Counted from the stretch's first letter, positions 44,650 to 54,328 are shown. The stretch: DNA of 64,000 nucleotides from Pseudoxanthomonas sp. Root630 (GCF_001427585.1 NZ_LMGY01000020.1:1-64000); one strand, 5' to 3'. Numbers and translations are program-made. The notes: generated by a model not told the origin, from the letters alone.

Positions 44650-45545
44650 ACACGTTCGACCAGCGCCACATCCGCCGCGCGTTCTCGCGCTCGGCCGCCG
44701 GCTACGACGCGGCGGCGGCGCTCCAGCATGAGGTGGAAAGGCGCCTGATGGAGTCGCTGGACTATTTCGCGTTGCGCACCGGCAGCGACGGTGTCGAGCC
44801 GGGCGTGGTGCTGGATGTCGGCTGCGGGCCGGCGCACGCGGCCGCCGCCATGCGCAAGCGCTGGCCCAAGGCGCGGGTGATCGCGCTCGACCTGGCGATG
44901 CCGATGCTGCGCGAAGCGAAGAAGCAGGCGGGCTGGTGGAAGCCGTTCTCGCGCGTCTGCGCCGACCTGCGCGCGCTGCCGATCGCCGATGGCAGCGTCG
45001 ACGTGCTGTTCTCCAACCTGAGCCTGCAGTGGGTGGACGACCTGCCGGCGGCGTTCGCCAATTTCCGTCGCGTGTTGAAGCCCGGTGGGCTGCTGGTGTG
45101 TTCGACCTTCGGGCCGGAGACGCTGCAGGAACTGCGCGATGCCTTCGCGCAGGGCGATGCCTCGCCGCATGTCAGTCCCTTTCCGCCCATCGCCCAGTTC
45201 GGCGATGCGCTGGTGATGGCCGGTTTCCGCGATTCCGTGCTCGACCGGGACCGTTTCACGCTGACGTACGACGACCTGCCCAGCCTGATGCGCGAGCTGC
45301 GCGCCATGGGTGCGACGAACGCGCTGCATCGCCGGCGGCATACGCTGACGGGGCGCGCGCGCTTCGCCGCCGCCGCCGCCGCGTACGAACCGCTACGCCG
45401 CGATGATGGCAAGCTGCCGAGTACGTGGGAGGTGCTCTACGCCCATGCGTGGGCGCCGCCGCCTGGTGCGCCGATCCGCGGCCAGGGCGAGGACATCGCG
45501 GCGGTGCCGCTGTCGCGCATTCCCATCCGCCGCCGCGGCGAATGA
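44646..45545 (+). CDS. bioC: Malonyl-ACP O-methyltransferase
   Basis: 299 residues. SAM-dependent methyltransferase that starts pimelate synthesis by masking malonyl-ACP as its methyl ester; BioH later removes the methyl group. MNTFDQRHIRRAFSRSAAGYD is the typical BioC beginning; motif I is VVLDVGCGPAH, motif post-I VIALDLAMPML, and VLFSNLSLQWVDDL the active-site strand. Coupled to bioH by a four-base overlap. Confidence 0.94.
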   Translation: MNTFDQRHIRRAFSRSAAGYDAAAALQHEVERRLMESLDYFALRTGSDGVEPGVVLDVGCGPAHAAAAMRKRWPKARVIALDLAMPMLREAKKQAGWWKPFSRVCADLRALPIADGSVDVLFSNLSLQWVDDLPAAFANFRRVLKPGGLLVCSTFGPETLQELRDAFAQGDASPHVSPFPPIAQFGDALVMAGFRDSVLDRDRFTLTYDDLPSLMRELRAMGATNALHRRRHTLTGRARFAAAAAAYEPLRRDDGKLPSTWEVLYAHAWAPPPGAPIRGQGEDIAAVPLSRIPIRRRGE

Positions 45546-45555
45546 CGCGGGTGGA

Positions 45556-45984
45556 TCAGCGCGAAACCTGCGCGATCCAGTCCTGCAGGTTGTAGTAGTT
45601 GGTGACGCGGGCGATCCGGTCGTCGCGGATGTCGAAGAACGCGCCCCCGGGCAGCGCATAGGTCTGCCCGTTCGCGGCCGGCAGACCTTCGTCGGTGTGC
45701 AGGTACTCGCCGTGCACGACGTATTCGGCGGCCGCGCGGTTGCCGTCCTGCGTCGCCAGCACCACGATGTCGCGCAGTTGTTCTCGGTAGCTCGCATTCA
45801 TGCGGCCGAGGAACGCCGCGAACGCATCCTTGCCGACTTCGCGCGCACCCTGGTTGAGGTCGTGCACCACGTCGTCGGCCAGCATGGCGAGCATGCCCTC
45901 CCAGTCTCCTCGATTGAACGCGGCGTAGTAGGTCAGCACCAGTTCCGTGGCGCGGTCCTGCTTGCGCGTGCCGTCGATCTTCAT
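45556..45984 (-). CDS. SnoaL/NTF2-like protein (ketosteroid isomerase-related)
   Basis: 142 residues from ATG 45984 (MKIDGTRKQDRATELVLTYYAAFNRGDWEGMLAMLADDVVHD). The cone-shaped NTF2-like fold is indicated by AAFNRGDW, the central GKDAFAAFLGRM and the C-terminal GGAFFDIRDDRIARVTNYYNLQDW. Family members bind or isomerise small molecules; the substrate is unknown. Converges with bioC. Confidence 0.85.
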   Translation of the reverse strand: MKIDGTRKQDRATELVLTYYAAFNRGDWEGMLAMLADDVVHDLNQGAREVGKDAFAAFLGRMNASYREQLRDIVVLATQDGNRAAAEYVVHGEYLHTDEGLPAANGQTYALPGGAFFDIRDDRIARVTNYYNLQDWIAQVSR

Positions 45985-46033
45985 GGGCGATTCCGTGGGC
46001 GTGTGGCGAACACGGCCATCATACGCCACGCGT

Positions 46034-46642
46034 TCAGCGCGGCAGGCGGTCGCGATGGAAGAAGTAGACTTCCTGCAGCAGGAAGCGCCAGCGCGTGGCG
46101 AACGTGCGGAAGCGGCTGGTCGGCGTCGGCGAGCCCACGGCGCGTATGCCGAGGTCCTGGCTGATGCGCAGCGCGCGCGCCATGTGCAGCGGGTCGCTGA
46201 CGATGATGACCTTGTGCAGATTGTGTTGCTGCATCACCTGCGAGGCCTGCCGCAGGTTCTCGTGCGTATTGCGCGACAGCGATTCGATGAGGATCGCCTT
46301 GTCGGGCACGCCCTGGCGCAAGGCGTAGCGGCGTGCCACCTGCGACTCCGAGAAGCGCGCGCCCGTGCCGCCGTAGCCGCCGGTGAAGATCAGCGTCGGC
46401 GCCAGGCCGCGCTTGTACAGGTCGATGCCGTGGCGGATGCGCTCTTCGAACACCGGTGACGGTTTGGCGTCGTAGGCGGCCGCACCCAGCACGATGATGG
46501 CATCGGCACGCGCCGCATCGTCGCGTTGCCCCACCCAGATGATGTAGGCGGCCACGCCGAGCAACCACAGCAGCGCCAGCAGCAGCAGGCGCCATGCCCA
46601 GCCGAGCACGCCGCGTTTTGATTTTCCACGGCGCGCGCTCAT
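46034..46642 (-). CDS. YdcF-like DUF218 membrane-anchored protein
   Basis: 202 residues from ATG 46642. One N-terminal membrane segment (WRLLLLALLWLLGVAAYIIWV) is followed by a DUF218 domain: ADAIIVLGAAAYDAKPSP, LIFTGGYGGTG, ILIESLSRNTHENLRQA, VIIVSDPLHMARAL. The family includes YdcF and SanA, thought to act in cell-envelope or SAM-related functions. Overlaps the dehydratase gene by four bases (ATGA-type), so co-expressed. Confidence 0.88.
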   Translation of the reverse strand: MSARRGKSKRGVLGWAWRLLLLALLWLLGVAAYIIWVGQRDDAARADAIIVLGAAAYDAKPSPVFEERIRHGIDLYKRGLAPTLIFTGGYGGTGARFSESQVARRYALRQGVPDKAILIESLSRNTHENLRQASQVMQQHNLHKVIIVSDPLHMARALRISQDLGIRAVGSPTPTSRFRTFATRWRFLLQEVYFFHRDRLPR

Positions 46643-47601
46643 GCCGCCACCGCCCAGGGCAGTGCGTCGAGGTCCACGTTGCCGCCGGACAGCACCACGC
46701 CGACATCGCGGCCCGCGAACAGTTCGCGATGGCGCAGGATCGCGGCCAGCGCGATCGCGGACGAAGGCTCCACCAGCAGCTTCAGGCATTGCCAGATCAG
46801 CCGCATGGCCACCAGCGTCTCGTCGTCGGGCACCGTGTGTACCCGCACGCCGTGCGTGCGCAGCAGCGCGAAGTTGGGTTCGCCCAGCGTGCCGCGGAGC
46901 CCGTCGCACACCGTATCCGGCACGAAATCGATCTCGCGCGTTCCAGCGGCCAGCGACGCGGCGGTGTCCGCGGCGCCCGCAGGTTCGGCGCCGTATACCC
47001 GGCAGTCCGGCATGGTCGCGGCGGCGGCGATGGCCGTGCCGGACAGCAGGCCGCCACCGCCGACCGGCGCCACGACGGCATCCAGGTGGCGAAGGGCGTT
47101 GAGCAGTTCCAGTGCCGCCGTACCCTGGCCCGCGATCACGTGCGGGTGGGTGTAGGGGTGGATGAGGACCGCGCCGGTTTCTTCCTGCAGGCGGTCGGCG
47201 GTCGCTTCGCGCGCCGCGATCGTGGGCGCGCAGGTGTGGACATGGGCACCGTAGCGGGTGATGTTCGCCAGCTTGGCGGCATTGGCTCCCTCCGGCACGA
47301 CCACGTGGCAGGGAATGCCGCGCGTCCGTGCGGCCAACGCGAGCGCGGCGCCGTGATTGCCTGAGGAATGCGTCACCACGCCGCGGGTCGCCTCGGTCTC
47401 CTCCATCGCCCAGACGGCGTTGCACGCGCCACGGAACTTGAACGCACCCCCCCGTTGCAGCGGCTCGGCCTTGAAATACAGGCGGCAACCGGCCAGGGCA
47501 TCCAGGGCGCTCGACTGCAGCACGGGGGTGGCGTGGGCGTGCGGGGCGATGCGGGCGGCGGCGGCGAGGATGTCGTCGAAGGTGGGCAGGGGCATCGGCA
47601 T
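46639..47601 (-). CDS. PLP-dependent serine/threonine dehydratase or serine racemase-like enzyme
   Basis: 320 residues, fold-type II. PLP Lys in GGAFKFRGACNAV, SSGNHGAALALAA for the cofactor/substrate, tetraglycine VGGGGLLSG for the phosphate and the C-terminal Ser in VVLSGGNVD. No ACT domain, so it is the short, unregulated form (catabolic threonine dehydratase or serine racemase). Which reaction it prefers cannot be told from sequence. Confidence 0.88.
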   Translation of the reverse strand: MPMPLPTFDDILAAAARIAPHAHATPVLQSSALDALAGCRLYFKAEPLQRGGAFKFRGACNAVWAMEETEATRGVVTHSSGNHGAALALAARTRGIPCHVVVPEGANAAKLANITRYGAHVHTCAPTIAAREATADRLQEETGAVLIHPYTHPHVIAGQGTAALELLNALRHLDAVVAPVGGGGLLSGTAIAAAATMPDCRVYGAEPAGAADTAASLAAGTREIDFVPDTVCDGLRGTLGEPNFALLRTHGVRVHTVPDDETLVAMRLIWQCLKLLVEPSSAIALAAILRHRELFAGRDVGVVLSGGNVDLDALPWAVAA

Positions 47602-47757
47602 GGGGAAAGGTTAACGCATCGCGCCGGCACCCCGCCCGAAACCCAGGCCTGCCAAGCCTTCCGCGGGCTGAGCCGCGGCGGTGGCGACAGGCAGGGTTAA
47701 GCACGGATTCAAAGCGGCAGGCTGATGCTGCGATGACAGAGTAACGGGGGTTCCGCC

Positions 47758-48369
47758 ATGAAGCGCATCTATCTGACCGCGGTCGCGTTCGCCAGCCTGG
47801 CGTTGGGTGGCTGCGCGACCTATGACTACGTGGGCGACACCGCGCCGGGCGGCTACTACCACGGCCGTCCCAGCACCCAGTACTACGATCCGTACGGCGG
47901 CTACTACGGGGGGGTGGGTGTCTACGGCAGCTACGGGTACTACGGGCCGTACCGCTATGGCGGCTACTCGAGCTATCCGTACTACGGCTACTACGGGCCG
48001 TACTACCCCTACTACTCGCATCACCCCCGCCCGCCCCGCCCGGGCGACAACACGCCCAAGCCGCCCACTCATGGGGGCGACGGCAACCGGCCGCCGTCGT
48101 GGCGTGACTCGACCGGTCGCTGGCGCGAGGGCGGTTCCCAGCCGATGGTGCCGAATCGCTCCGGCCGGGTCATGCCGGCACCCAGCCAGCCGCGGGTGAG
48201 CGAGGGTGGCTACCGCCCGCCCCGCGTGACCGCGCCCCCGTCCGCCCCGCGCACCGCGGAGCGCCCGCAGCGCATGGAACGGTCGGCGCCGTCCCGGCCG
48301 GAACGCTCGGAGCCGGCGCCCCGCCCGTCGAGGCGCTCGGACAACGCCATCCGTCAGCAGGAGCAGTAA
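47758..48369 (+). CDS. Gly/Tyr-rich lipoprotein
   Basis: 203 residues. Lipoprotein signal MKRIYLTAVAFASLALGGC with lipobox LGGC (acylated Cys 19). Residues ~20-90 are dominated by YYGPYGGY-type Tyr/Gly repeats; the rest is Pro/Arg-rich and disordered. Such proteins are frequent in Lysobacteraceae and are of unknown function; envelope location is inferred from the lipobox (the residue after Cys is Ala, not Asp, so outer-membrane sorting is expected). Confidence 0.82.
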   Translation: MKRIYLTAVAFASLALGGCATYDYVGDTAPGGYYHGRPSTQYYDPYGGYYGGVGVYGSYGYYGPYRYGGYSSYPYYGYYGPYYPYYSHHPRPPRPGDNTPKPPTHGGDGNRPPSWRDSTGRWREGGSQPMVPNRSGRVMPAPSQPRVSEGGYRPPRVTAPPSAPRTAERPQRMERSAPSRPERSEPAPRPSRRSDNAIRQQEQ

Positions 48370-48550
48370 TCCGGCCGCCTTCGGGCGGGTCTTCCGTTGC
48401 TTTCCCACACAGGTCGTCGCAGGCTGCGAACAAAGGTTGACCGGTTACGTCGCTTTCTGACGTAAGCGGCAATAAAGGTTCAATGTCGACGTCCGGTAGG
48501 GAAATCTGGATCCCCCCTGTTCCGGCCCTGCCGGGCGTCGGCGCCTAACA

Positions 48551-48577
48551 AAAAGCCCGGCTTTGCCGGGCTTTTTT
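48551..48577 (+). terminator. Intrinsic terminator, probably bidirectional
   Basis: AAAAGCCCGGC, TTT, GCCGGGC then six T. It is about 180 bases after the lipoprotein stop and likely ends that transcript, and the A-run makes it usable from the other side too. Confidence 0.85.
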
Positions 48578-48601
48578 CTTGCTCTGGTATCCTGCGCGCA
48601 T

Positions 48602-48637
48602 AAAAAAGGGGCCGGCAGTCCCCCGACTACCGGCCCC
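48602..48637 (-). terminator. Minus-strand terminator-like hairpin in the mnmG leader
   Basis: Arms GGGGCCGG (48608-48615) and CCGGCCCC (48630-48637), extended by AGTC/GACT inside. On the minus strand the stem is followed by TTTTTT, so it fits a leftward terminator. On the plus strand it forms a strong hairpin in the mnmG leader. Confidence 0.6.
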
Positions 48638-48810
48638 CGGCATCCCCGGCGTGCGCATTGCTGGCCCCTGTTCCATTACCAGCTTGGCGCCCCTGGTCGC
48701 TTGCCACGACGGGTGCATGGGGATACAGCAGGAAGCGTGCCAACTTCGCCCTGCGCCCCGACGCTTTTGTTTGAACCCCTACCCGCATGTGCGCGGGCCC
48801 GGAATCCTCG

Positions 48811-50700
48811 ATGAGCACCAGCTTCCACCACTACGACGTCATCATCATCGGCGGCGGTCACGCCGGCACCGAGGCCGCGCTTGCGTCCGCGCGCACCGGC
48901 GCCCGGACCCTGCTGCTGACCCACAACGTGGAAACCGTGGGCGCGATGAGCTGCAACCCGGCCATCGGCGGGATCGGCAAGGGCCATCTGGTGAAGGAGA
49001 TCGATGCGCTCGGCGGCGTGATGGCCTGGGCGGCCGACCGCGCCGGCATCCAGTGGCGCACGCTGAATGCATCCAAAGGGCCGGCCGTGCGTGCGACACG
49101 CTGCCAGGCCGACCGCGCGCTGTATCGCAGTGCGATCCGGCGCGCGGTGGAAGCGCAGGCGAACCTCACCCTGTTCCAGGCGGCCGTCGACGACCTGATC
49201 ATCGAGGGCGGCACAGTGAGGGGTGCGGTCACCCAGACCGGATTGCGCTTCCATGCGACGGCCGTCGTGCTGACGGCGGGTACCTTCCTGGCCGGCAAGA
49301 TCCACGTCGGCGAAACCCAGTACGCCGCCGGTCGCGCCGGCGACCCCCCGGCCACCGCATTGGCGCAGCGCCTGCGTGAAGGCGCCTTCGTCGTGGATCG
49401 CCTGAAGACGGGCACGCCGCCGCGCATCGATGGACGCTCGCTCGACTACACGGTGATGGAAGAGCAGCCCGGCGACGATCCGCTGCCGGTGATGTCGTTC
49501 ATGGGCGACGTGGCCGACCATCCGCGCCAGGTGTCGTGCTGGATCACCCATACCAGCGAGCAGACGCACGAGATCATCCGCGGCGCGTTGCACCGCTCGC
49601 CGATGTACTCGGGCCAGATCGAGGGCATCGGTCCGCGCTACTGCCCGTCCATCGAGGACAAGGTGGTGCGTTTCGCCGAGAAGGCCAGCCACCAGATCTT
49701 CGTCGAGCCGGAAGGCCTCGATGTCGCCGAGATCTATCCCAACGGCATCTCGACCTCGCTGCCGTTCGACGTGCAGCTCGCGCTGGTGCGCAGCATCCGT
49801 GGCATGGAGAACGCGCACATCACGCGCCCGGGCTACGCCATCGAATACGACTTCTTCGATCCGCGCGGCTTGAAGGCCTCGCTGGAAACCAAAGCCGTCG
49901 CCGGCCTGTTCTTCGCCGGCCAGATCAATGGCACGACCGGATACGAGGAAGCCGCTGCACAGGGCCTGCTCGCCGGCCTCAACGCCGCGCGTTTCGCGCA
50001 GCAGAAGGAGGCGTGGTCGCCCCGCCGCGACGAGGCCTACCTCGGCGTGCTGGTCGACGACCTGATCACGCACGGCACCAAAGAGCCGTACCGCATGTTC
50101 ACCAGCCGCGCCGAGTACCGGCTGCAGCTGCGCGAAGACAACGCCGACCTGCGACTGACGGAAACCGGCCGCGCGCTGGACCTGGTCGATGACGCGCGCT
50201 GGCAGCGCTTCGACGCCAAGCGCGAGGCCATCGCGCGCGAGACCGGTCGCCTGCGCGCACTGTGGGCCACGCCCGCCAACGCGCTGGGCCGTGAAGTGGC
50301 CGATACGCTCGGCGTGCAGGTCAGCCGCGAGACCAATGTGCTCGACCTGATCAAGCGCCCGGAACTGGACTACGCCAAGCTCGTCGCCGTGCCGTCGATC
50401 GGCCCGGGCGTGGATGATGCGCAGGTGGCCGAACAGGTGGAGATCGGCGTGAAGTACGCCGGCTACCTGGACCGCCAGCGCGACGAGATCGATCGCCAGC
50501 AGCGCAACGAATCCACGCCGATCCCGGCGGGCTTCGACTTCGCGAACGTGCGCGGCCTGTCGGCCGAAGTGCAACAGAAGCTGGAGCGGGTACAGCCCGA
50601 AACCATCGGCCAGGCGCAGCGTATCCCCGGCATGACGCCCGCCGCCATCTCGCTGCTGCTGGTTCACCTGGAGCGCGCACGGCGTACGCGGGTGGCGTAG
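48811..50700 (+). CDS. mnmG: tRNA uridine 5-carboxymethylaminomethyl modification enzyme MnmG
   Basis: 629 residues from ATG 48811 ([23 protein letters not shown]). The FAD-binding GxGxxG-type motif is at the N-terminus. [24 protein letters not shown] and the catalytic-Cys segments ([29 protein letters not shown]) are intact, and the C-terminal domain that binds MnmE ends [14 protein letters not shown]. With MnmE it modifies the wobble uridine of several tRNAs. Length matches E. coli MnmG (629). Confidence 0.97.
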   Translation: MSTSFHHYDVIIIGGGHAGTEAALASARTGARTLLLTHNVETVGAMSCNPAIGGIGKGHLVKEIDALGGVMAWAADRAGIQWRTLNASKGPAVRATRCQADRALYRSAIRRAVEAQANLTLFQAAVDDLIIEGGTVRGAVTQTGLRFHATAVVLTAGTFLAGKIHVGETQYAAGRAGDPPATALAQRLREGAFVVDRLKTGTPPRIDGRSLDYTVMEEQPGDDPLPVMSFMGDVADHPRQVSCWITHTSEQTHEIIRGALHRSPMYSGQIEGIGPRYCPSIEDKVVRFAEKASHQIFVEPEGLDVAEIYPNGISTSLPFDVQLALVRSIRGMENAHITRPGYAIEYDFFDPRGLKASLETKAVAGLFFAGQINGTTGYEEAAAQGLLAGLNAARFAQQKEAWSPRRDEAYLGVLVDDLITHGTKEPYRMFTSRAEYRLQLREDNADLRLTETGRALDLVDDARWQRFDAKREAIARETGRLRALWATPANALGREVADTLGVQVSRETNVLDLIKRPELDYAKLVAVPSIGPGVDDAQVAEQVEIGVKYAGYLDRQRDEIDRQQRNESTPIPAGFDFANVRGLSAEVQQKLERVQPETIGQAQRIPGMTPAAISLLLVHLERARRTRVA

Positions 50701-50751
50701 GCCCACTGGCCTCCAGTGCGATAATCCCTGTCAAGAAATGGGGGGCAGGGC

Positions 50752-51561
50752 ATGGATATCCATCCGGTGGAACCGGAGAAGCGCGCCGCGATCGGACAGG
50801 CGCTGGTACAAATCGAGCACGAGCACAAGGTGCGCATCCTGTTCGCCTGCGAGTCGGGAAGCCGGGGCTGGGGATTCTCTTCCCCGGACAGCGACTACGA
50901 CGCGCGGTTCGTGTACATGCATCCTCCCTCCTGGTACCTGACAGTCAACGAGCGTACCCGTCCTGGGCAGCCGCAACGCGATGTGATCGAGCTTCCGATC
51001 GACAGCGACCTCGACGTCAGTGGCTGGGACCTGCGCAAGGCGTTGCGCCTGCTGTCCAAGTCCAACCCCACGCTGTCCGAATGGTTGCGCTCTCCGATCG
51101 TCTACCACGCCGATGCGCCCGCCGTTGCTGCGCTGACGCAGCTGTCCGAGCGCTTCTATTCGCGCGTTGCCGGCTGGCACCACTATCACAGCATGGCGAA
51201 GGGCAATTTCCGTGGATACCTTCGCGGCGAGCGGGTGCGCACCAAGAAATACCTGTACGTCATCCGTCCCGTGCTCGCCTGCCGTTGGATCGAATCCAGC
51301 GAGGCTCCGCCGCCGATGGCATTCGAGGTCATGCTCGACCGCCTCCTGCCTGACGGCCCTGTCCGCGATGCGATCGATGCCCTGCTGGTCGTGAAGCGCG
51401 CGAGCAAGGAAGTCAATGATGGTCCGCGCATCCCAGCGATCAGTGACTATCTGGAAGCCGAACTGGAGCGCATGCAGGCCATGCCCCCTTTGCTGCCCGG
51501 GCATGCGGGTGAGGATGCAGAACTGGACGCATTCTTGCGACGTTGTTTGGAAGCCTGGTAA
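50752..51561 (+). CDS. RlaP-like predicted nucleotidyltransferase
   Basis: 269 residues. The NTase core GSRGWGFSSPDSDYDARFVY (about 36-55) with the GS and DxD metal-binding residues is followed by the helical C-terminal part of the RlaP/'predicted nucleotidyltransferase' family. The RNA-ligase-associated role is known only for some members; here there is no RNA ligase gene nearby. Transcribed alone. Confidence 0.82.
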   Translation: MDIHPVEPEKRAAIGQALVQIEHEHKVRILFACESGSRGWGFSSPDSDYDARFVYMHPPSWYLTVNERTRPGQPQRDVIELPIDSDLDVSGWDLRKALRLLSKSNPTLSEWLRSPIVYHADAPAVAALTQLSERFYSRVAGWHHYHSMAKGNFRGYLRGERVRTKKYLYVIRPVLACRWIESSEAPPPMAFEVMLDRLLPDGPVRDAIDALLVVKRASKEVNDGPRIPAISDYLEAELERMQAMPPLLPGHAGEDAELDAFLRRCLEAW

Positions 51562-51574
51562 CCATCACAGCCGC

Positions 51575-51751
51575 TCACGCGGCATCCGGATGCCGCATCC
51601 TCCACGCTGCGAGTTGTTCGCGATAGTGCTGCAGCTGTTCCGCATACAGGTCGTGCACGCAGATCGGGCAGCCGCTGTTGCAGCAGTCGCTGGGCAGTGG
51701 CGGTTCGGGTTCGACCGGGCGTGGGTCGTTGTCGGGAACGGCCTGTGTCAC
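51575..51751 (-). CDS. Oxidoreductase-like domain small protein
   Basis: 58 residues from GTG 51751. PEPPLPSDCCNSGCPICVHD, then LYAEQLQHYREQL, is the N-terminal 'oxidoreductase-like' Cys-rich motif (CC...C..C) of a small conserved family. The GTG overlaps the stop of the DUF2007 gene (GTGA). Cys residues suggest metal or redox function, unproven. A longer in-frame reading exists but lies in the upstream gene. Confidence 0.7.
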   Translation of the reverse strand: MTQAVPDNDPRPVEPEPPLPSDCCNSGCPICVHDLYAEQLQHYREQLAAWRMRHPDAA

Positions 51752-52101
51752 GGCGTTTCCGGCCGGCGTCGACGCCACGGCAGCGGCAGGCCCAGCGCGA
51801 ACAGGCCGAGAAAGGCCGCGCGCTGCGACCACGAATCGGGCTGCGCCGGCACGGGCTCGCCACCGTCTTCGGCATCCAGCGCCATTGCGCCCTCCACGAG
51901 CCGCGCGACCAGCACGCGCGCTTCATCGGCCTGGTCGTGACGGACGCGCACCTTCACGCCGCCCAGGGCCTGCCGCATGTACCAGTCGTTGATCGCCTGG
52001 TGCTCGTCGGCCAGGTAGGCCTCGATACCCTCGGCGAGGAGCCGCCCATGCACGATGCGGGCTTCGAGCGGATCGAGGAAGCTGGCGACGGTGACGAACA
52101 T
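51748..52101 (-). CDS. DUF2007-domain protein
   Basis: 117 residues. MFVTVASFLDPLEARIVHGRLLAEGIEAYLADEH is the DUF2007 start (a signal-transducing PII-like small fold), followed by VKVRVRHDQADEARVLV; a short hydrophobic segment (AFLGLFALGLPLPW) near the end may be a membrane anchor. It starts two bases downstream of the S46 peptidase stop, so it is the next gene of the same transcript. Confidence 0.8.
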   Translation of the reverse strand: MFVTVASFLDPLEARIVHGRLLAEGIEAYLADEHQAINDWYMRQALGGVKVRVRHDQADEARVLVARLVEGAMALDAEDGGEPVPAQPDSWSQRAAFLGLFALGLPLPWRRRRPETP

Positions 52102-52103
52102 GC

Positions 52104-54248
52104 TCAGCGGGCGACGCCCATCTCCTGCAGCAGATGCGGCGCCGGATAGACCTTGCCCATCAGCCAGCGCAGGTAGCGCATGTCCACGTGCACCGCGCGC
52201 TTGTAGCGCGGGTCGAACATCCAGCTGGCGCTGACGGATTCCCAGTTGCTGTCGAAGTTCAGGCCGATCAGTTCGCCGCGCGCATTGAGTACGGGCGAGC
52301 CGGAGTTGCCGCCGGTCGTGTCCAGGTTGGTGAGGAAGTTGACCGTCTGCGTCTTCAGCGCAGGGTCTTCGGTGCCGGCGAAATCGCCTTTGGCGATGGC
52401 ATCCAGCAGCGGCTTCGGCGCGTCGAACGGCACCGTGCCGGTGTTCTTCTCGACGATGCCGGCCACGGTCGTCACCGGCGTGTACTGCACGCCGTCGCGC
52501 GGCGAGAAGCCGTCGACCTTGCCGAAGCTGACCCGCAGCGTGCCGTTGGCGTCCGGATACAGGGCGCGTCCCTGCTGCTTGCGCCAGGCGAACAGCGCGC
52601 GCATGTAGGCCGGGCGCAGTCGCAGCTGTTCGCCCTCGCGCGTCTTGCGTTCCTGTTCCAGCGCCAGTTGCACGGGCACCAGCGCCGCCGCCAGGTCGAT
52701 CAGGGGATCGGTAGCCAGCGGTTTGCCTTCGCGCGCCGCCGCGAAGCGCGACAGGCGCTCGGCTTCATCGCCGAGCTTTGTTCCCGCATACAACACATCC
52801 AATGCCTTCTTGAGCGTAGCGGGCGTGCGACCGAAGGCCGCATCGAAGCCCGGCAGGCGCTGCGCGTCCGGCAATTGCTGGTAGCGCGTCAGCAGCACCG
52901 TCAGCAGGGCTTTCTCCACCTCCGGCGAATAACGGCGCTGCACCTGCTTCAGGATGCCTTCGATCAACGCATGGTCGCGCGCCTGGTAGCCGCCTTCGCG
53001 CTCGGCGTCCGGCTTGGCCGACTCCACCCGCAAGCGTTCCAGCGTGATCGCGCTGCGCATCAGTTGCGACTGCGAACCGAACAGCGACAACAGCAGCTCG
53101 CGTTCACGTACCGCCGAGCCGTCGGCGATCGAGGCGGCGAGGGCATCGATGTCCGTCCGCTCCTTCGCTGCCGCATCGGTCGCCAGCATGCCGCGCTCGT
53201 CTTCGGCACGGACGCGCACGGCATCGCTGCGGCGCAGGCCTTCCAGCTCGCCCGCGGCGCGCTTGCGGTTGTTCTTGAGCGATTGCAGCTGTGCCGCATA
53301 GCGTGTCTTGGCGTCGGCGTCCTGCTTGCCGGCCGACTCGATCACGTCGATGAGCTGGTCGAACACCGCGACGCGCGCGGGCAGTGTCCCGTTGACCTGC
53401 TCGTCGAACTCGGCCGCCGTGCGGTGCCGGTAGGTGATGCCCGGATAGCCGGCGAGCATGGCGTAGTCGCCTGCCTTTGGCCCATCCTTCGCCAGCGCCA
53501 GGTGCGCCGGCGCGTGGTAGGGCACGTTGTCGGCGCTGTAGGCGGCGGGTTTGCCGTCCTTGCCCACGTACGCACGCAGCAGGGTGAAGTCGCCGGTGTG
53601 GCGCGGCCACATGAAGTTGTCGATCTCGTCGCCGTAGTTGCCGATCGCGCGCGGTGGCGCATAGACCAGGCGGATGTCGCGCAGCTCGAGCTGCTTGATG
53701 CGGTAGAAATCGGTGCCGTAGTACATGTTCGCCACGCTGCAGCGGACGCCGGATTCCTGCTCGCAGTCGGCGACGATGGCCTTGCTGGCGCGGTCGATGG
53801 CGTCGAAGTAGGCGCGCCCGGTCTTGCCGGCGGCGTCCTTCAGCACGGCGTCGGTCACCTTGTCGTAGCCCACCGTGACCAGCACGCGGAAATCCGGATT
53901 GGCGGGCAGCTCGGCGGCACGATCGCCGGCAATGAAGCCGTCATCGATCAGGTTGCGCTCCGGCTTGCTGTTGTACTGGATCACGCCGTACGCCACGTGG
54001 TGGTTGGTGAGCACCAGGCCGTCCGGCGAGACGAACGCGCCGGTGCCGCCACCGGCGCGCACCACGGCGCTCAACGGCGCCGCGGTGACGTCGGCCAGTG
54101 TCTTCGGGTCGCCCTTGAAGCCCGCCTCGCGCAGCGGCTTGGCCAGCTGCGGCAACTGCGAGGGCATCCACATGCCTTCATCGGCGTGGGCGGGCAGGGC
54201 GAGGGCGACGCCCAGGGCGAGGGTGGTGGTCGAAAGTCGGCGGCGCAT
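52104..54248 (-). CDS. S46-family dipeptidyl-peptidase (DPP7/DPP11 type)
   Basis: 714 residues from ATG 54248 (MRRRLSTTTLALGVALALPAHA signal peptide), matching ~720 for the family. Chymotrypsin-type serine peptidase that removes dipeptides in the periplasm. Catalytic His in VLTNHHVAYG (~83), Asp in the NFMWPRHTGDFTL region (~220), Ser in TTGGNSGSPVLNA (~651). At the position 18 residues after the Ser, which is Gly in DPP7 and Arg in DPP11, this protein has Ser (GLNFDSNWESV), so its specificity may differ. Longer upstream in-frame sequence overlaps the previous gene and is not used. Confidence 0.92.
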   Translation of the reverse strand: MRRRLSTTTLALGVALALPAHADEGMWMPSQLPQLAKPLREAGFKGDPKTLADVTAAPLSAVVRAGGGTGAFVSPDGLVLTNHHVAYGVIQYNSKPERNLIDDGFIAGDRAAELPANPDFRVLVTVGYDKVTDAVLKDAAGKTGRAYFDAIDRASKAIVADCEQESGVRCSVANMYYGTDFYRIKQLELRDIRLVYAPPRAIGNYGDEIDNFMWPRHTGDFTLLRAYVGKDGKPAAYSADNVPYHAPAHLALAKDGPKAGDYAMLAGYPGITYRHRTAAEFDEQVNGTLPARVAVFDQLIDVIESAGKQDADAKTRYAAQLQSLKNNRKRAAGELEGLRRSDAVRVRAEDERGMLATDAAAKERTDIDALAASIADGSAVRERELLLSLFGSQSQLMRSAITLERLRVESAKPDAEREGGYQARDHALIEGILKQVQRRYSPEVEKALLTVLLTRYQQLPDAQRLPGFDAAFGRTPATLKKALDVLYAGTKLGDEAERLSRFAAAREGKPLATDPLIDLAAALVPVQLALEQERKTREGEQLRLRPAYMRALFAWRKQQGRALYPDANGTLRVSFGKVDGFSPRDGVQYTPVTTVAGIVEKNTGTVPFDAPKPLLDAIAKGDFAGTEDPALKTQTVNFLTNLDTTGGNSGSPVLNARGELIGLNFDSNWESVSASWMFDPRYKRAVHVDMRYLRWLMGKVYPAPHLLQEMGVAR

Positions 54249-54328
54249 CGGCAGGGTCCACGGAAACAGGCCGTGACGATAGCGAGACGACCGTGGCGCG
54301 GCAAATGCCGCGGCGCATGCGTCGCACC

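Larger units (their letters stand above)
48370..48810. other. mnmG leader region
   Basis: About 440 bases with two terminator-like hairpins (reported separately). Between them is TGGTATCCT (48585-48593), an extended -10-like sequence that could be the mnmG promoter. Nothing else recognised. Confidence 0.45.

Noticed and set aside
48676-50706. 676-codon minus-strand frame opposite mnmG
   Set aside because: Same kind of antisense shadow; mnmG on the plus strand is complete and conserved.
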